NCBI GenBank assembly: GCA_015179025.1
Contig: WHUX01000034.1
Location: forward strand, 350,520 to 414,519
Direction of reading: 5' to 3'
DNA from: Terfezia claveryi
Taxonomy: Eukaryota > Ascomycota > Pezizomycetes > Pezizales > Pezizaceae
DNA: 64,000 nt
The position numbers and the translations under genes are program-made. The notes under the pieces were generated by a model that saw only the letters and a list, made by a program, of their open reading frames with translations, ran no database searches and was not told the DNA's origin. Shown here in pieces: positions 12,766 to 24,556 of this stretch; within the stretch, counting starts at the first letter, position 1, and the number at the start of each line of letters is the position of its first letter.

Positions 12766-15700
12766 TTATTTCTCCGCTTCCTTGGGCTGATCTTGGAGGA
12801 GTGGTTGAGACTCGGTTGCGGACTCTGGATTTGAGGGTAACTCAGTTTCCTTTTGTGCGGGGAGTATGTCTAATGGGTTGGCGGGGGGTTCTATTTCGGC
12901 ACTGCCATCTGCTGGCTGTGGCTCTTGAAGCTCATCTGGCACAATCCTCCCTTCCTCACCCAACTTATCCTCTTCCACGTCCCTCTCGTGCCCCTTCCCG
13001 GCAAGAATCTCATCCTCGGAATCCTTTTCTAATATCTCCATCTCATGTCCCTTCCCGGTAAGCGCCTCGTTCCCCAAATCCATTTTCAGTACCTCCCTCT
13101 CATGCCCCTTCTCGGCAAGACTGTCAACCTCGGAATCCTTCGCCAACACTCCCCTCTCATGCCCCTTCTCGTCATCCTCGGAATCCTTCTCTATCACCTC
13201 TACCTGATGTCCCTTCCAGGTAAGCGCCTCGTTCCCCGAATCCATTTTCAGCACCTCCCTCTCGTGCCCCTTCTTGGCGAGAATGTCAACTTCGGAATCC
13301 TTCGCTAACATCTCTATCTCTTGTCCCTTCGTATCCATTATCAACACCTCCCTCTCGTGCCCCTTCTCGACAGGATTCTCAACCTCGGAATCCTTCTCTA
13401 ACATTTCCATCTCATGTCCCTTCGTATCCATTTTCAGCACCTCCCTCTCGTGCACCTTCTCGGCAAGACTCTCAACCTCGGAATCCTTCTCTAACATCTC
13501 CATCTCATGTCCCTTCGTATCCATTTTCAGCACCTCCCCGATAAGCGCCTCTTTCAATTGCAGCAGCTCCCTCTCATGCTTCTTCTCGACAGGACTCTCA
13601 ACCTCAGAATCCTTTACTAAGATCTCCATCTCATCCATCGTATCCATTTTCAGCACCTCCCCGGGAAGCGCCTCATTCCCTGTATCCATTTTCGACACCT
13701 CCCTCTCGTGCCCCTTCTCGACAGGACTCTCAAACTCGGTATCCTTCTCTAACGTTTCCATCTCATGTCCCTTCGTATCCATTTTCAGCACCTCCCTCTC
13801 TTGCACCTTCTCGGCAATAATCTCATCCTCGGAATCCTTGTCTAACATCTCCGTCTCATGTCCCTTCCCGGTAAGCGCCTCGTCCCCCGAATCCAATTGC
13901 AGCACCTCTCCCTCGTGCCCCTTCTCGGCAAGACTCTCAACCTCGGAATCCTTCTCTAACATTTCCATCTCATGTCCCTTCGTATCCATTTTCAGCACCT
14001 CCCTCTCATGCCCCTTCTCGGCAAGAATCTCATCCTCGGAATCCTTCTCTATCACCTCTACCTGATGTCCCTTCCGGGTAAGCGCCTCGTTCCCCGAATC
14101 CATTTTCAGCACCTCCCTCTCGTGCCCCTTCTTGGCGAGAATGTCAACTTCGGAATCCTTCGCTAACATCTCTATCTCTTGTCCCTTCGTATCCATTATC
14201 AACACCTCCCTCTCGTGCCCCTTCTCGACAGGATTCTCAACCTCGGAATCCTTCTCTAACATTTCCATCTCATGTCCCTTCGTATCCATTTTCAGCACCT
14301 CCCTCTCGTGCACCTTCTCGGCAAGAATCTCATCCTCGGAATCCTTGTCTAACATCTCCGTCTCATGTCCCTTCCCAGTAAGCGCCTCGTCCCCCGAATC
14401 CAATTGCAGCACCTCCCTCTCGTGTCCCTTCTCGGCAGGACTCTCATCCTCGAAATCCTTCTCTAACACCTCCCTCCCGTGCCCCTTCTCGGCAAGACTC
14501 TCAACCTCGGAATCCTTCTCTAACATCTCCATCTCATGTCCCTTCCCGGTAAGCGCCTCACTCCTTGAATCCGCTTTAAACACCTCCCTCTCCTCCGCCA
14601 CCTGCACCTCACGTGGATTATCCGGGCCCCACAACTTCACTGCGTAGTCTTCGATATCATCTTCTACATCCTCCCATCTCTCGACCCTCCTTGCATCCAT
14701 CCCCTCCTCCTTCTTAAAATATGACTCCACCACACATCCAATCTTTTCCCTCCTCACCACCTCAAATAGATATACATCTTTCTCAAACATACTCCCCCTC
14801 TGGACTACGGGCAGTCCTATCTCTTGCCCTCCTCGTCCCCTCTCATCCTGACCAGAAATGACCCTAACAACCTTCTCACCCTTCCCAAGTTTATACCCAC
14901 CCAATGCCCCCGAAAGCATGAATAACCCCTCCTCCTCCTTTGCAAGCAGAATCTTCTCGGCTTCCCTCTCGGCTTCCAGTTCCTCTGGGATGATATGTTC
15001 CTCAAGAATTATACTTATGACTTTCCCGGGTGTGACTGTACGGGATTTAATCTTCCCCGGTTCCTCGTGCGAGGAATTATCGAAGGCCGCCCAGGCAGCG
15101 GAGTCCATTTGTACTGCGAACGGATGGCGAGATACTCGGCCACAGTAAGCAACGTAGTCTTTTGTGGACTCGATGCGGTGGAATAAGTATGCGTGGGTGA
15201 TTCCGGGGCAGTCAAGGCCGGTGCAGCTCACAGGGTCAGTAATCCAGACTTGTGTTCTCCTTCTCCCCTCTTCTTTTGAAGGCGTCGAGGACGGGGGGGT
15301 GGAGGAGGCGATATATTCATCGGATCGACCAAGCTTATGAACTTTTGGACTTTGTGAATTCCAAGATTGAAATGAGAGTTGCCCGGCTTTAATACCAATC
15401 TCCTCGCAGGCTTTTTGGAAGCGAGATTTACTAGCCTGAGTACCTAGTCCAACAATGACTTGTTCGGGCCAGTTATCATGTTCCAGGAGTTTCTCCAAGA
15501 TGGGGACAGTAATTTCTTCAGGGTAACCATCGTCTCCAATTGCCTTCTTTTCCTTCTTATCTAATAAGAGGGTATTCGCCAGAGAAGGAGGTTTTGACTT
15601 CCTCAGACCACCAACCAGTCCAGTTTTCGAACTCAGCGTCAGGAACTCCCTCAATGTCCTCTCGACAGTTTTTCTTTCGAGAGGCGCATCTCGGAGCAAC

Positions 15701-17160
15701 CCAGTTTCCATATCATAGGCTAATATATGGTGTTTAACCGACTGATGGACCTTCCTCAATACCGCGCCACAGGAAGTTCCCTCTCTCTGTAAGGTCGAGA
15801 TAATAGGTGAAACCAGATCCCCTTCCTTAACAGGCATGTATTTTGGTGCAAATCCCATATCCATCCCCTTCGCTTCACTGACAGCGCCTTGCATTCCTCC
15901 TGCCCATGCACTCCCATAGGGAGACAACCAACCCCTCTTTTCCTGCTCGATCCACCGCCTCATTTTTTTCGCGCCTTTTGAGGAAGAAGCTAGGACTAAC
16001 TGGATGTAATTCAACTCCCCCTTCGCCCTCCTCGGCGTAAGCAATTTCTTGTTTCTCAAATTAAATATATAATCCAGCAACTGCTCCGCTGGCGGTGCCG
16101 CTCTCTCCTTCATCTTCTTATTGTCATATCTACCACTCGACCCCATTGGGCTTACTTTCGGTACCTGTGGCGCTTGTTGCGGATTTCTAGGATGCGGTAT
16201 CCACTCAAACTCAAGATCTAACAAACTATCTGCCTCATCCACAGCCACCATCTTCAAGTGTTCCAAATCAAGGAGTTTACGTGGTGACTGTAGGCCCTCC
16301 TCTAATAAATCCAGAACCCTCTTTGGTGTAGCAACGATAATATGTGGCTTTGGGTGTTCCTCCAATCTCTTCTTCTGTTTTTCATCGCCCTCGACTGTAG
16401 CAGTCCTGTACAGACTTTGTATGAACCCGGCAATATTCCCTTCAATTGCCTCTGACCCGGAGCGAGCCAGGATATTCGATATCCAGAATTCATACTGCAT
16501 AGCTAGGTCCGCGCTAGGGACTAGCACTAACACTGTAGTCGTAGGTTCAACCTCCCCCGATACTGTTGTGGTGCTGCGGTCGATATTCAGTAACCAGGTA
16601 GCTAACGCAAAGCTCTTCCCCGTTCCGGGTATATCCGCCAATGCCAAATGCGTGCGCTTGCTCAGCGCAGCAAGCAGCTTCGCTTGTATGGGCGTAAGAT
16701 CCTCCATCAATGGATATGCTTTCCTCAAAGTCTCCCGAATAATAGGGCGGAGGACTAGTGCATTCGACCATTTCGTCGGGAGCTTGAATCCCGAGTGGCC
16801 GTCTCGTGTATTGGGCAAGGCATCCAGCTTTGAGGACGCAGAGCCGAGAAGCTTGCTAACGAGGGACGCAGCGGCATCTTCACTGATATTATGCGGTGGT
16901 AGCGGTTCTGGCGGAGAAGTGAATGGTGGTATCTCGTCAAATTGCAGAGATAGTTTCTCTGCTGCTCGTCTACGCTCTTCTGCTGTTGGCGGGGGTAGAT
17001 TGGTGCTTTGTCTACTGAAACTCCGTATTATGCTTGAGGAATGAAAACTCCGCCGTATGCTCCCCGTAGACGATATGTAACTGGAATTCAGCAAGGTACG
17101 CCTGCACTGTGCACAGATCCACTGGTTCCGAGCGACGGAATACAGCATTGGGAATACCAC
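12766..17160 (-). CDS. Mitochondrial DEAD-box-like protein with a long C-terminal tandem-repeat domain
   Basis: Single exon, 1464 residues from the first ATG; a second in-frame ATG four codons on gives a more usual presequence (MLYSVARNQWICAQCRRTLL). The basic, Ser/Arg-rich start suggests mitochondrial import. Helicase-like region (about residues 130-700): TPIQAKLLAAL, Walker A DIPGTGKS, a Ia-like VPSADLA, a Ib-like TPKRVLD and motif II DEADSLL. Motif III reads SSS instead of SAT, and the motif VI position reads YCGRVSR instead of HRxGRxGR, so catalysis may be altered. From about residue 857 to 1393 come roughly 20-residue, Glu/Lys-rich repeats (KGHEREVLKMD, KGHEMEMLEKDSEVES), then a Pro/Glu tail. 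I do not recognise a named orthologue; the role in mitochondrial RNA is inference. Confidence 0.8.
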   Translation of the reverse strand: MVFPMLYSVARNQWICAQCRRTLLNSSYISSTGSIRRSFHSSSIIRSFSRQSTNLPPPTAEERRRAAEKLSLQFDEIPPFTSPPEPLPPHNISEDAAASLVSKLLGSASSKLDALPNTRDGHSGFKLPTKWSNALVLRPIIRETLRKAYPLMEDLTPIQAKLLAALSKRTHLALADIPGTGKSFALATWLLNIDRSTTTVSGEVEPTTTVLVLVPSADLAMQYEFWISNILARSGSEAIEGNIAGFIQSLYRTATVEGDEKQKKRLEEHPKPHIIVATPKRVLDLLEEGLQSPRKLLDLEHLKMVAVDEADSLLDLEFEWIPHPRNPQQAPQVPKVSPMGSSGRYDNKKMKERAAPPAEQLLDYIFNLRNKKLLTPRRAKGELNYIQLVLASSSKGAKKMRRWIEQEKRGWLSPYGSAWAGGMQGAVSEAKGMDMGFAPKYMPVKEGDLVSPIISTLQREGTSCGAVLRKVHQSVKHHILAYDMETGLLRDAPLERKTVERTLREFLTLSSKTGLVGGLRKSKPPSLANTLLLDKKEKKAIGDDGYPEEITVPILEKLLEHDNWPEQVIVGLGTQASKSRFQKACEEIGIKAGQLSFQSWNSQSPKVHKLGRSDEYIASSTPPSSTPSKEEGRRRTQVWITDPVSCTGLDCPGITHAYLFHRIESTKDYVAYCGRVSRHPFAVQMDSAAWAAFDNSSHEEPGKIKSRTVTPGKVISIILEEHIIPEELEAEREAEKILLAKEEEGLFMLSGALGGYKLGKGEKVVRVISGQDERGRGGQEIGLPVVQRGSMFEKDVYLFEVVRREKIGCVVESYFKKEEGMDARRVERWEDVEDDIEDYAVKLWGPDNPREVQVAEEREVFKADSRSEALTGKGHEMEMLEKDSEVESLAEKGHGREVLEKDFEDESPAEKGHEREVLQLDSGDEALTGKGHETEMLDKDSEDEILAEKVHEREVLKMDTKGHEMEMLEKDSEVENPVEKGHEREVLIMDTKGQEIEMLAKDSEVDILAKKGHEREVLKMDSGNEALTRKGHQVEVIEKDSEDEILAEKGHEREVLKMDTKGHEMEMLEKDSEVESLAEKGHEGEVLQLDSGDEALTGKGHETEMLDKDSEDEIIAEKVQEREVLKMDTKGHEMETLEKDTEFESPVEKGHEREVSKMDTGNEALPGEVLKMDTMDEMEILVKDSEVESPVEKKHERELLQLKEALIGEVLKMDTKGHEMEMLEKDSEVESLAEKVHEREVLKMDTKGHEMEMLEKDSEVENPVEKGHEREVLIMDTKGQEIEMLAKDSEVDILAKKGHEREVLKMDSGNEALTWKGHQVEVIEKDSEDDEKGHERGVLAKDSEVDSLAEKGHEREVLKMDLGNEALTGKGHEMEILEKDSEDEILAGKGHERDVEEDKLGEEGRIVPDELQEPQPADGSAEIEPPANPLDILPAQKETELPSNPESATESQPLLQDQPKEAEK
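12980..14590 (-). repeat. In-frame coding minisatellite (about 57-60 bp units)
   Basis: Roughly 27 degenerate units, each about 57-60 bp and encoding about 20 residues, lie in the C-terminus of the DEAD-like gene. Units alternate between a KGHEREVLKMD type and a KGHEMEMLEKDSEVES type. A block of 297 bp at 13172-13468 recurs at 14030-14326, exactly 858 bp (286 codons) away, with about one difference by eye. Unit losses and gains have kept the frame open. Confidence 0.9.
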
Positions 17161-17754
17161 ACCACACAGACGTCTGGAAGCCTTCTGTGCACAAAGAGAC
17201 TGTAGCGTAGTTCAGTATTGGATTAGATGTTTGTATGTTGACTTTTCGGTGTTTCGGTGGGGTGTATTTCTTGGAGTTCCGAAATTTTTGGCAAGAGCCG
17301 CTTGCCAAGATTTCGGCTCTTTATCTATGGGTCTTATCGCTAAACACACAGTTGGACCGTGAAACGGCGGTTAGAAGATAAACACGGTTAGAGCATGAAG
17401 AGAAACCAATCGAATTTGCTGCCTACTCGAATGCTCAGATTTGCTCCCACTCACACGAGATGTAAAGAAATTACAGAAATGAATAAGGCACAAGGCCTAG
17501 TGAAATCGGAAATATCATTAGGCAGAATAATCCACCACTCGAGATGTCCATCCTACATGCCTCCTCTTCTCTAAACTCCTCGTGGAGTAACCCCCCCTTA
17601 CCGCACAGCCCTTGCTTACAAACCACACCCTACACCTTTAATAGTAGATCGCACTCTTAATTCAAAACAAAATGGAAATCCGTACAAACCCCAGGCGGAG
17701 AAAGTTCAAACAGAAAAACGCATACAACTGGAGAAACAGCAGCTCACAAACAAT
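17161..17754. other. Intergenic: DEAD-like gene promoter and SRPK 3' region
   Basis: Nothing recognised. Both flanking genes are on the minus strand, so this holds the 3' UTR of the kinase gene and the upstream region of the DEAD-like gene. Confidence 0.6.
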
Positions 17755-19904
<2,150 letters not shown>

Positions 19905-20919
19905 CGTAGCGAAGGTATAGATCTAGCTCTGTAGTGTGCGGTTGCAGGTTGCTTGTGATGATTTCAGCTGGTATTGCTTATTCCCTTGCTGCTTGGCCAC
20001 CCAATCCCTAGGTCCTCTTTAGATCCTCGTATAACTTCCAGGTCCTTCGAATTTGTGTCTGGAGGGAAATATGTGTAGCTGGAAAATATAGTTGATAGAT
20101 GGTGAGTTAAGGCGACCCTGAACGTGATTGCGGGCCCTTGTCGTTGCGGGTTGATCAAATCTTGGAACAACACAGAGATGAAACGTTGTTGTAGCGCTTG
20201 CCTTAATAGAATAAAAATGTGAGCCCAGGCAGGTTGGAGCGAGAAAAATGCTACCCTTTAGTTGTGCTGTAAGCTGATCGTTCTATTTGCCTTCTTCTGG
20301 GACGTTGTGACCGCTGTGCTCTAGAGACAGAGTCCCATTTCCAATAGTAAAAGAAGATCACCCAAGGGGCTGAAAAGACTCGATGTGTATAAATATTAAT
20401 GCGGCATCCACGATTAGATAACGAGAGATACGAACAAGAAGCAGACTAAACAACGTAACAAGCCCTTCTGCAACTTTCTGCTGAGACCGCAGGTTTTCTC
20501 TCCTCACCTCGAGCAGGAGGATGCACTTCTTCGATGCACAAAAATATTCCAGGGTCTTAGAGGGGGGGGCAAGGGCTTGGTAGGTAGCTGGTCTTAAGCT
20601 TTGGTTGGCTGATATTCCCTTGCTAACGTTATGGTTCATGGTTTCAGGGCCTTAAAATTGGAACCACTTCCAGAGGCGTAATTTTATTACCACCTTCATA
20701 TTAATGGAGCTCGGTCGAAGCGTAATTTTCAGGCCGGTTCGGGGCCATGGAACCGCAGGGGTAGGTTTCCCCCGGGCCAGATGCCGATTGCCCGTTCGTT
20801 GGTTTGACGATGCGACATCACTGGAGGTTGGATTCAGAATGGTTCGGTAACAGAAGGCAACTTTCTGGAGATGCTGCGGATCCTGCTTATTACAGAGACT
20901 CCTATTCGAGTTCAAAATG
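19905..20919. other. Intergenic: SRPK upstream region
   Basis: About 1 kb without a recognised gene. It contains the 5' region of the kinase gene. Frames on either strand show no domain. Confidence 0.5.
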
Positions 20920-21610
20920 CGATAGTAAGTGCTGAGTTCTGGGAATATGCTGATTGATGCTAATGAATGGATAGGTCATATTACTGTGACAGATAAACTG
21001 TGGGCTCAGCTACTGATTTCGTTCAACGTCTCAGGACGAGAAGATGCGTTCAAGACGGGGATCCGCCAGCGTGATGGGAGATGTGTTATTTCTGCAACCC
21101 GTAAATACAGCAACAAGATTTGCTCGTGAGAACTGGACTAGATTTGAAGGAGCGCATATTTCTCAGTTAAGGAAAATTTATGGGTTCAGTGGGGATACGG
21201 GAGGTGGATTACGGATATGAATGATACAAATGGAAAATCAACTCGCTACAGAATGGGATGTTGCTTTGGAGGGATATCCATAATCAGTACTTAATATCAA
21301 TGAATCCGGATGTGAGTAATTTATTGACTAAATTTGTAAGAATGTTTACACCAACGAAGTAGCAGGATAGTTACAAGGTCGTCGTGTTTGATGAGGATAT
21401 GGATGGGTTAGATGGACGAGTGTTTGATCCAGTGTGTCGAGATCCGAATAATGAGCATCATGTGTTCGACGAGTTATTGAGTTGGCATTTCGGACAGTCG
21501 GTGTTGGCAAATATGAAGGAAGCGAGGGAGCATGATTTTGCAGGAGATTAAGGTGATCAGCGGGGAAAGGTATGGATGGAAATGGAAGGTTGCAACTCGA
21601 TTAATGAATG
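20920..21610 (+). pseudogene. Degenerate fungal HNH-endonuclease-domain gene
   Basis: Conserved pieces of a family common in ascomycetes appear in order but in different frames: RQRDGRCVISAT, then NWTRFEGAHI, then NLWVQWGYGRWITDMNDT, then INSLQNGMLL...IHNQYLISMNPD, and DSYKVVVFDEDMDGLDGRVF...RDPNNEHHV...LLSWHFGQSVLANM. At least three small frameshifts lie between them. A normal-looking intron (21312-21365, gtgagt to agcag) still joins MNPD to DSYKVV, so the copy was once a spliced gene. The HNH-type Cys and the AHI histidine region are recognisable, but the frame is broken. The 5' limit is uncertain. Function of intact family members is poorly known. Confidence 0.75.
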
Positions 21611-21696
21611 TATAGGCAGTTTAGCGAGCGAGCCAATCGGAGAAAACGTTCGGAGGTACAAGTTAATGGATAACGAATTCTTTCCTAAACCCATGA

Positions 21697-22038
21697 TCAG
21701 CTAATAAAATCACCTCTATCCTTTGGTGAGAGAAGGGAGATACCGGTACAGTTCTCTCTAGTCAACTCCTCTCTCTTGACGCCTAACAAGACTATAAACG
21801 CCTGTGCTTTGTATAACATAGATGCCGCAAAGAAATGATATGTTATAACGGAAAAACTTCTCTCCTGCATTAAACTCATTGCTCCAGCAGCGGGTGTCCA
21901 AAATGCATCCAGCTCCAATTTAGAATGATATGTAGTTACCATTTGTGCCTCACTTTCAGTGAGGTCAGCAGCTCCCTCGACTGTAGAGTCCAATGTTATT
22001 GTGTTCACTTTCTTTTTACATTTTATGTGGGTTGACAT
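21697..22038 (-). CDS. Hypothetical 113-residue open frame
   Basis: Single open frame with an ATG, convergent with the HNH relic. No domain, signal peptide or convincing membrane segment is recognised. It could be a small real gene, a fragment of the neighbouring relic's locus, or chance. Confidence 0.2.
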   Translation of the reverse strand: MSTHIKCKKKVNTITLDSTVEGAADLTESEAQMVTTYHSKLELDAFWTPAAGAMSLMQERSFSVITYHFFAASMLYKAQAFIVLLGVKREELTRENCTGISLLSPKDRGDFIS

Positions 22039-24556
22039 GTGGGGCCACCCAGTGTGGAGGGATTATTTTTGTCTTGGGATGTTAATGTTGGTTCCGGCGG
22101 CTACAGGTTGAAACTACTAGCGCCACCCAAGATACCATTATCTTACTTTGGCGACTGGGGTGAACCACATGTCTCAATACGGACTGTGAAGCCCATACAT
22201 AGCAGGATTTTCAAATAATTTTACGAGGTGCGAGAGGCCCACAGTAGAAGGATACAGGAATATCAACCACATATCAAGCACCCGAGTCCGAGTTTGATCT
22301 GTAGACTATAGAGGGGTGATCATGCTGACCACCAAAGTCAACAGTTCTTAGTTGATAACAGAACAGCTGACTTCCGATAGCAAAAACTAAGCAGCCATAT
22401 TCAGATTTATTGATAATTCTTAATTCGCCCTTTTGACGTAATAAGAGAGAAATTGTAGATACCTTCTAGTCTGGTTGGCACAAGCCCCCCGCCAAACGCT
22501 TCGAAGCTTCTGTGGTCGTAAATGTGAAGCTTACACCTGTACTGGCATCTTTGTGATTGAATCGCTGAGGTATGCTGTAAGCAATACGCGACATAATTTC
22601 CTCGTGCCAACCAGACTGCCATCGGTGACCGTGGAATATTCCTTTAGAAGCTCTCAACGTGGCAACTTAGCCTACGCGAGAGACTAGGCAGACTAAGGCA
22701 CTACGCTGGCTGTTATGCCTAGCACATGTAATCTACAGAGAGCCTCATTGACAACGAACATTGGCTGGCGTAAGATTGGCTTGAGCATCGGAGATAGGTG
22801 AGGTAATTGCAGTATTTGCTCTCGTTGTACTGGGAATTCTTTAGTAAGCACATGACGATTTGAGGCCTAGGTTGGCACAGCCCAGCCCCTCCACGGGTAG
22901 CTTGAATGATCGAATGGATCTTTAGCGGGGCCTTGGCATTGAACATGAGGGGAAGTCCTTTTTCTTTTCAAATGTTCAACTCCAAATTTGGTTGTACATA
23001 GGAAAGGTAGCGTTGCCAAGCCAGAATTCCCACGAATTTGTGTTGAAAATTGGAAAATTGACAGGGCTATGAGAAGCAACGGTTGAATACATGTGCATCT
23101 ATATGTACGTGGGTGCCCTTCCTCGATATCTCCTACACATGAGGCAGCGCCGTATGACGTAGACTACGTAGAAATTTTTTTTTTCCTTTTTTTAAGAAAA
23201 TTAATCAATACTCATATGTGGTCCCATATTACGTAGACAAGAACAGTAGTGACACTCGCTCGTTTCAACAATCTGAGGGTCCATCTGAATGTTACCCTCA
23301 ACTAATTCCTCCCGCGTGAAACTATTACTTTCACTGCAGCATATTCCGAGAAGGCCCCCAACAACATATCCTGTTTGTGATGACCAATCTGCCAGGCCTG
23401 AATGACCAACCATAAAGTCAACACAATTATCACCCGAAGCTGTCCCCCCTGGGTCACCTGTTTTTTTTTTTTGTTTCACTATGTGCGATCCCACCACGAA
23501 TTCGAAACGAATAGAGGCGACCCCTCATGATCAAAACCTGAAATCATACCTACCTCTTAGCACAGTGCATTACCGTAGATGTGCGCACATTTAAACCTTG
23601 CTGATTGCATCATAATCCCTGACTCTGTAGCCTGGCTAATCTCATCCACCGCTGCTATCCACAACTATACCCACGTGGGGCATTCAACCATGGTACTAGG
23701 ATGGGTCCTTCCCATGACCCTATTGTCATAACAATATCATGGCTTCCCATATTATTGTATATAGGGCTCTCTCTTTGCATATCCTGGACTTTTGCCTCTG
23801 GCCTGCATATACTAGGCAAAGTTGGGGAGTTGTCTATAAAAAATTTGACTTACGCTGAGGCTGTGTGATATTGGGCAGAGCACATAAAAGTAGACCGCAT
23901 TATCTGGGAATGAAAACCCCCTGTCTCTCTCTGTTGTAGCAACGTATTTTGTGTGGGGGCGTTCATGCCCATGAAACCTTGCCCGACCCGACCATAGACA
24001 GCAACCTCTCGTAAATATCCCACCGAACGTCCTATTTTGTAAATTGGTCTACAACTGCCATGGAATTCATAGGAGGACTGCGTTTGCTGGTAGGGAATCC
24101 GCTGCTGCAATGGACATAGCCATTCGCAACATGAAGTTTGAATGAAGTCTACTAATTACTATCTGCTACCACAAACTACACTTATTTATAGATCTCCTTT
24201 GCATAAATTACTCTCATTTTGTAGAAGGGAAAAACCACCAGATACTCAAACTAGTCCAACCCTCCCGTCGAAAAAAAATATATATATATATAGGCATCGA
24301 AATCATGAAAAATGACAAGAAGCCATAACAAGGCCATCCTGGGCATAAATGGAAAAGGAAATAAAGAAGAAGACAGGCATAAGAATCATTAATGTAATAA
24401 GAATGTTAATACCCCATAGAACTATATAGGGTAGTAATAATTTAACCCATATCATCCATTTGAAGTATCGCTTACCTGATTTCACTAACATATATTCCAT
24501 TACGGAAGACCCCCATAGCCTCAGGGTAATTTATAACTTTCAAAACCGGCCAACAA
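22039..24556. other. Gene-poor interval
   Basis: About 2.5 kb with no gene I can support. Visible items are poly-T/poly-A runs near 23175 and 23460 and an (AT)n stretch near 24275-24290. A 98-residue minus-strand frame at 23201-23497 has no recognised domain. The composition and many stops suggest old decayed sequence. Confidence 0.45.

Noticed and set aside
13274..14065. Long plus-strand Ser/Cys-rich open frame opposite the DEAD-like gene
   Set aside because: It is the antisense shadow of the coding minisatellite; unit lengths that are multiples of three keep both strands open. No domain and no promoter logic.
23201..23497. 98-residue minus-strand frame as a gene
   Set aside because: No recognisable domain or splice partners, and it crosses a poly-T stretch; it lies in decayed sequence.
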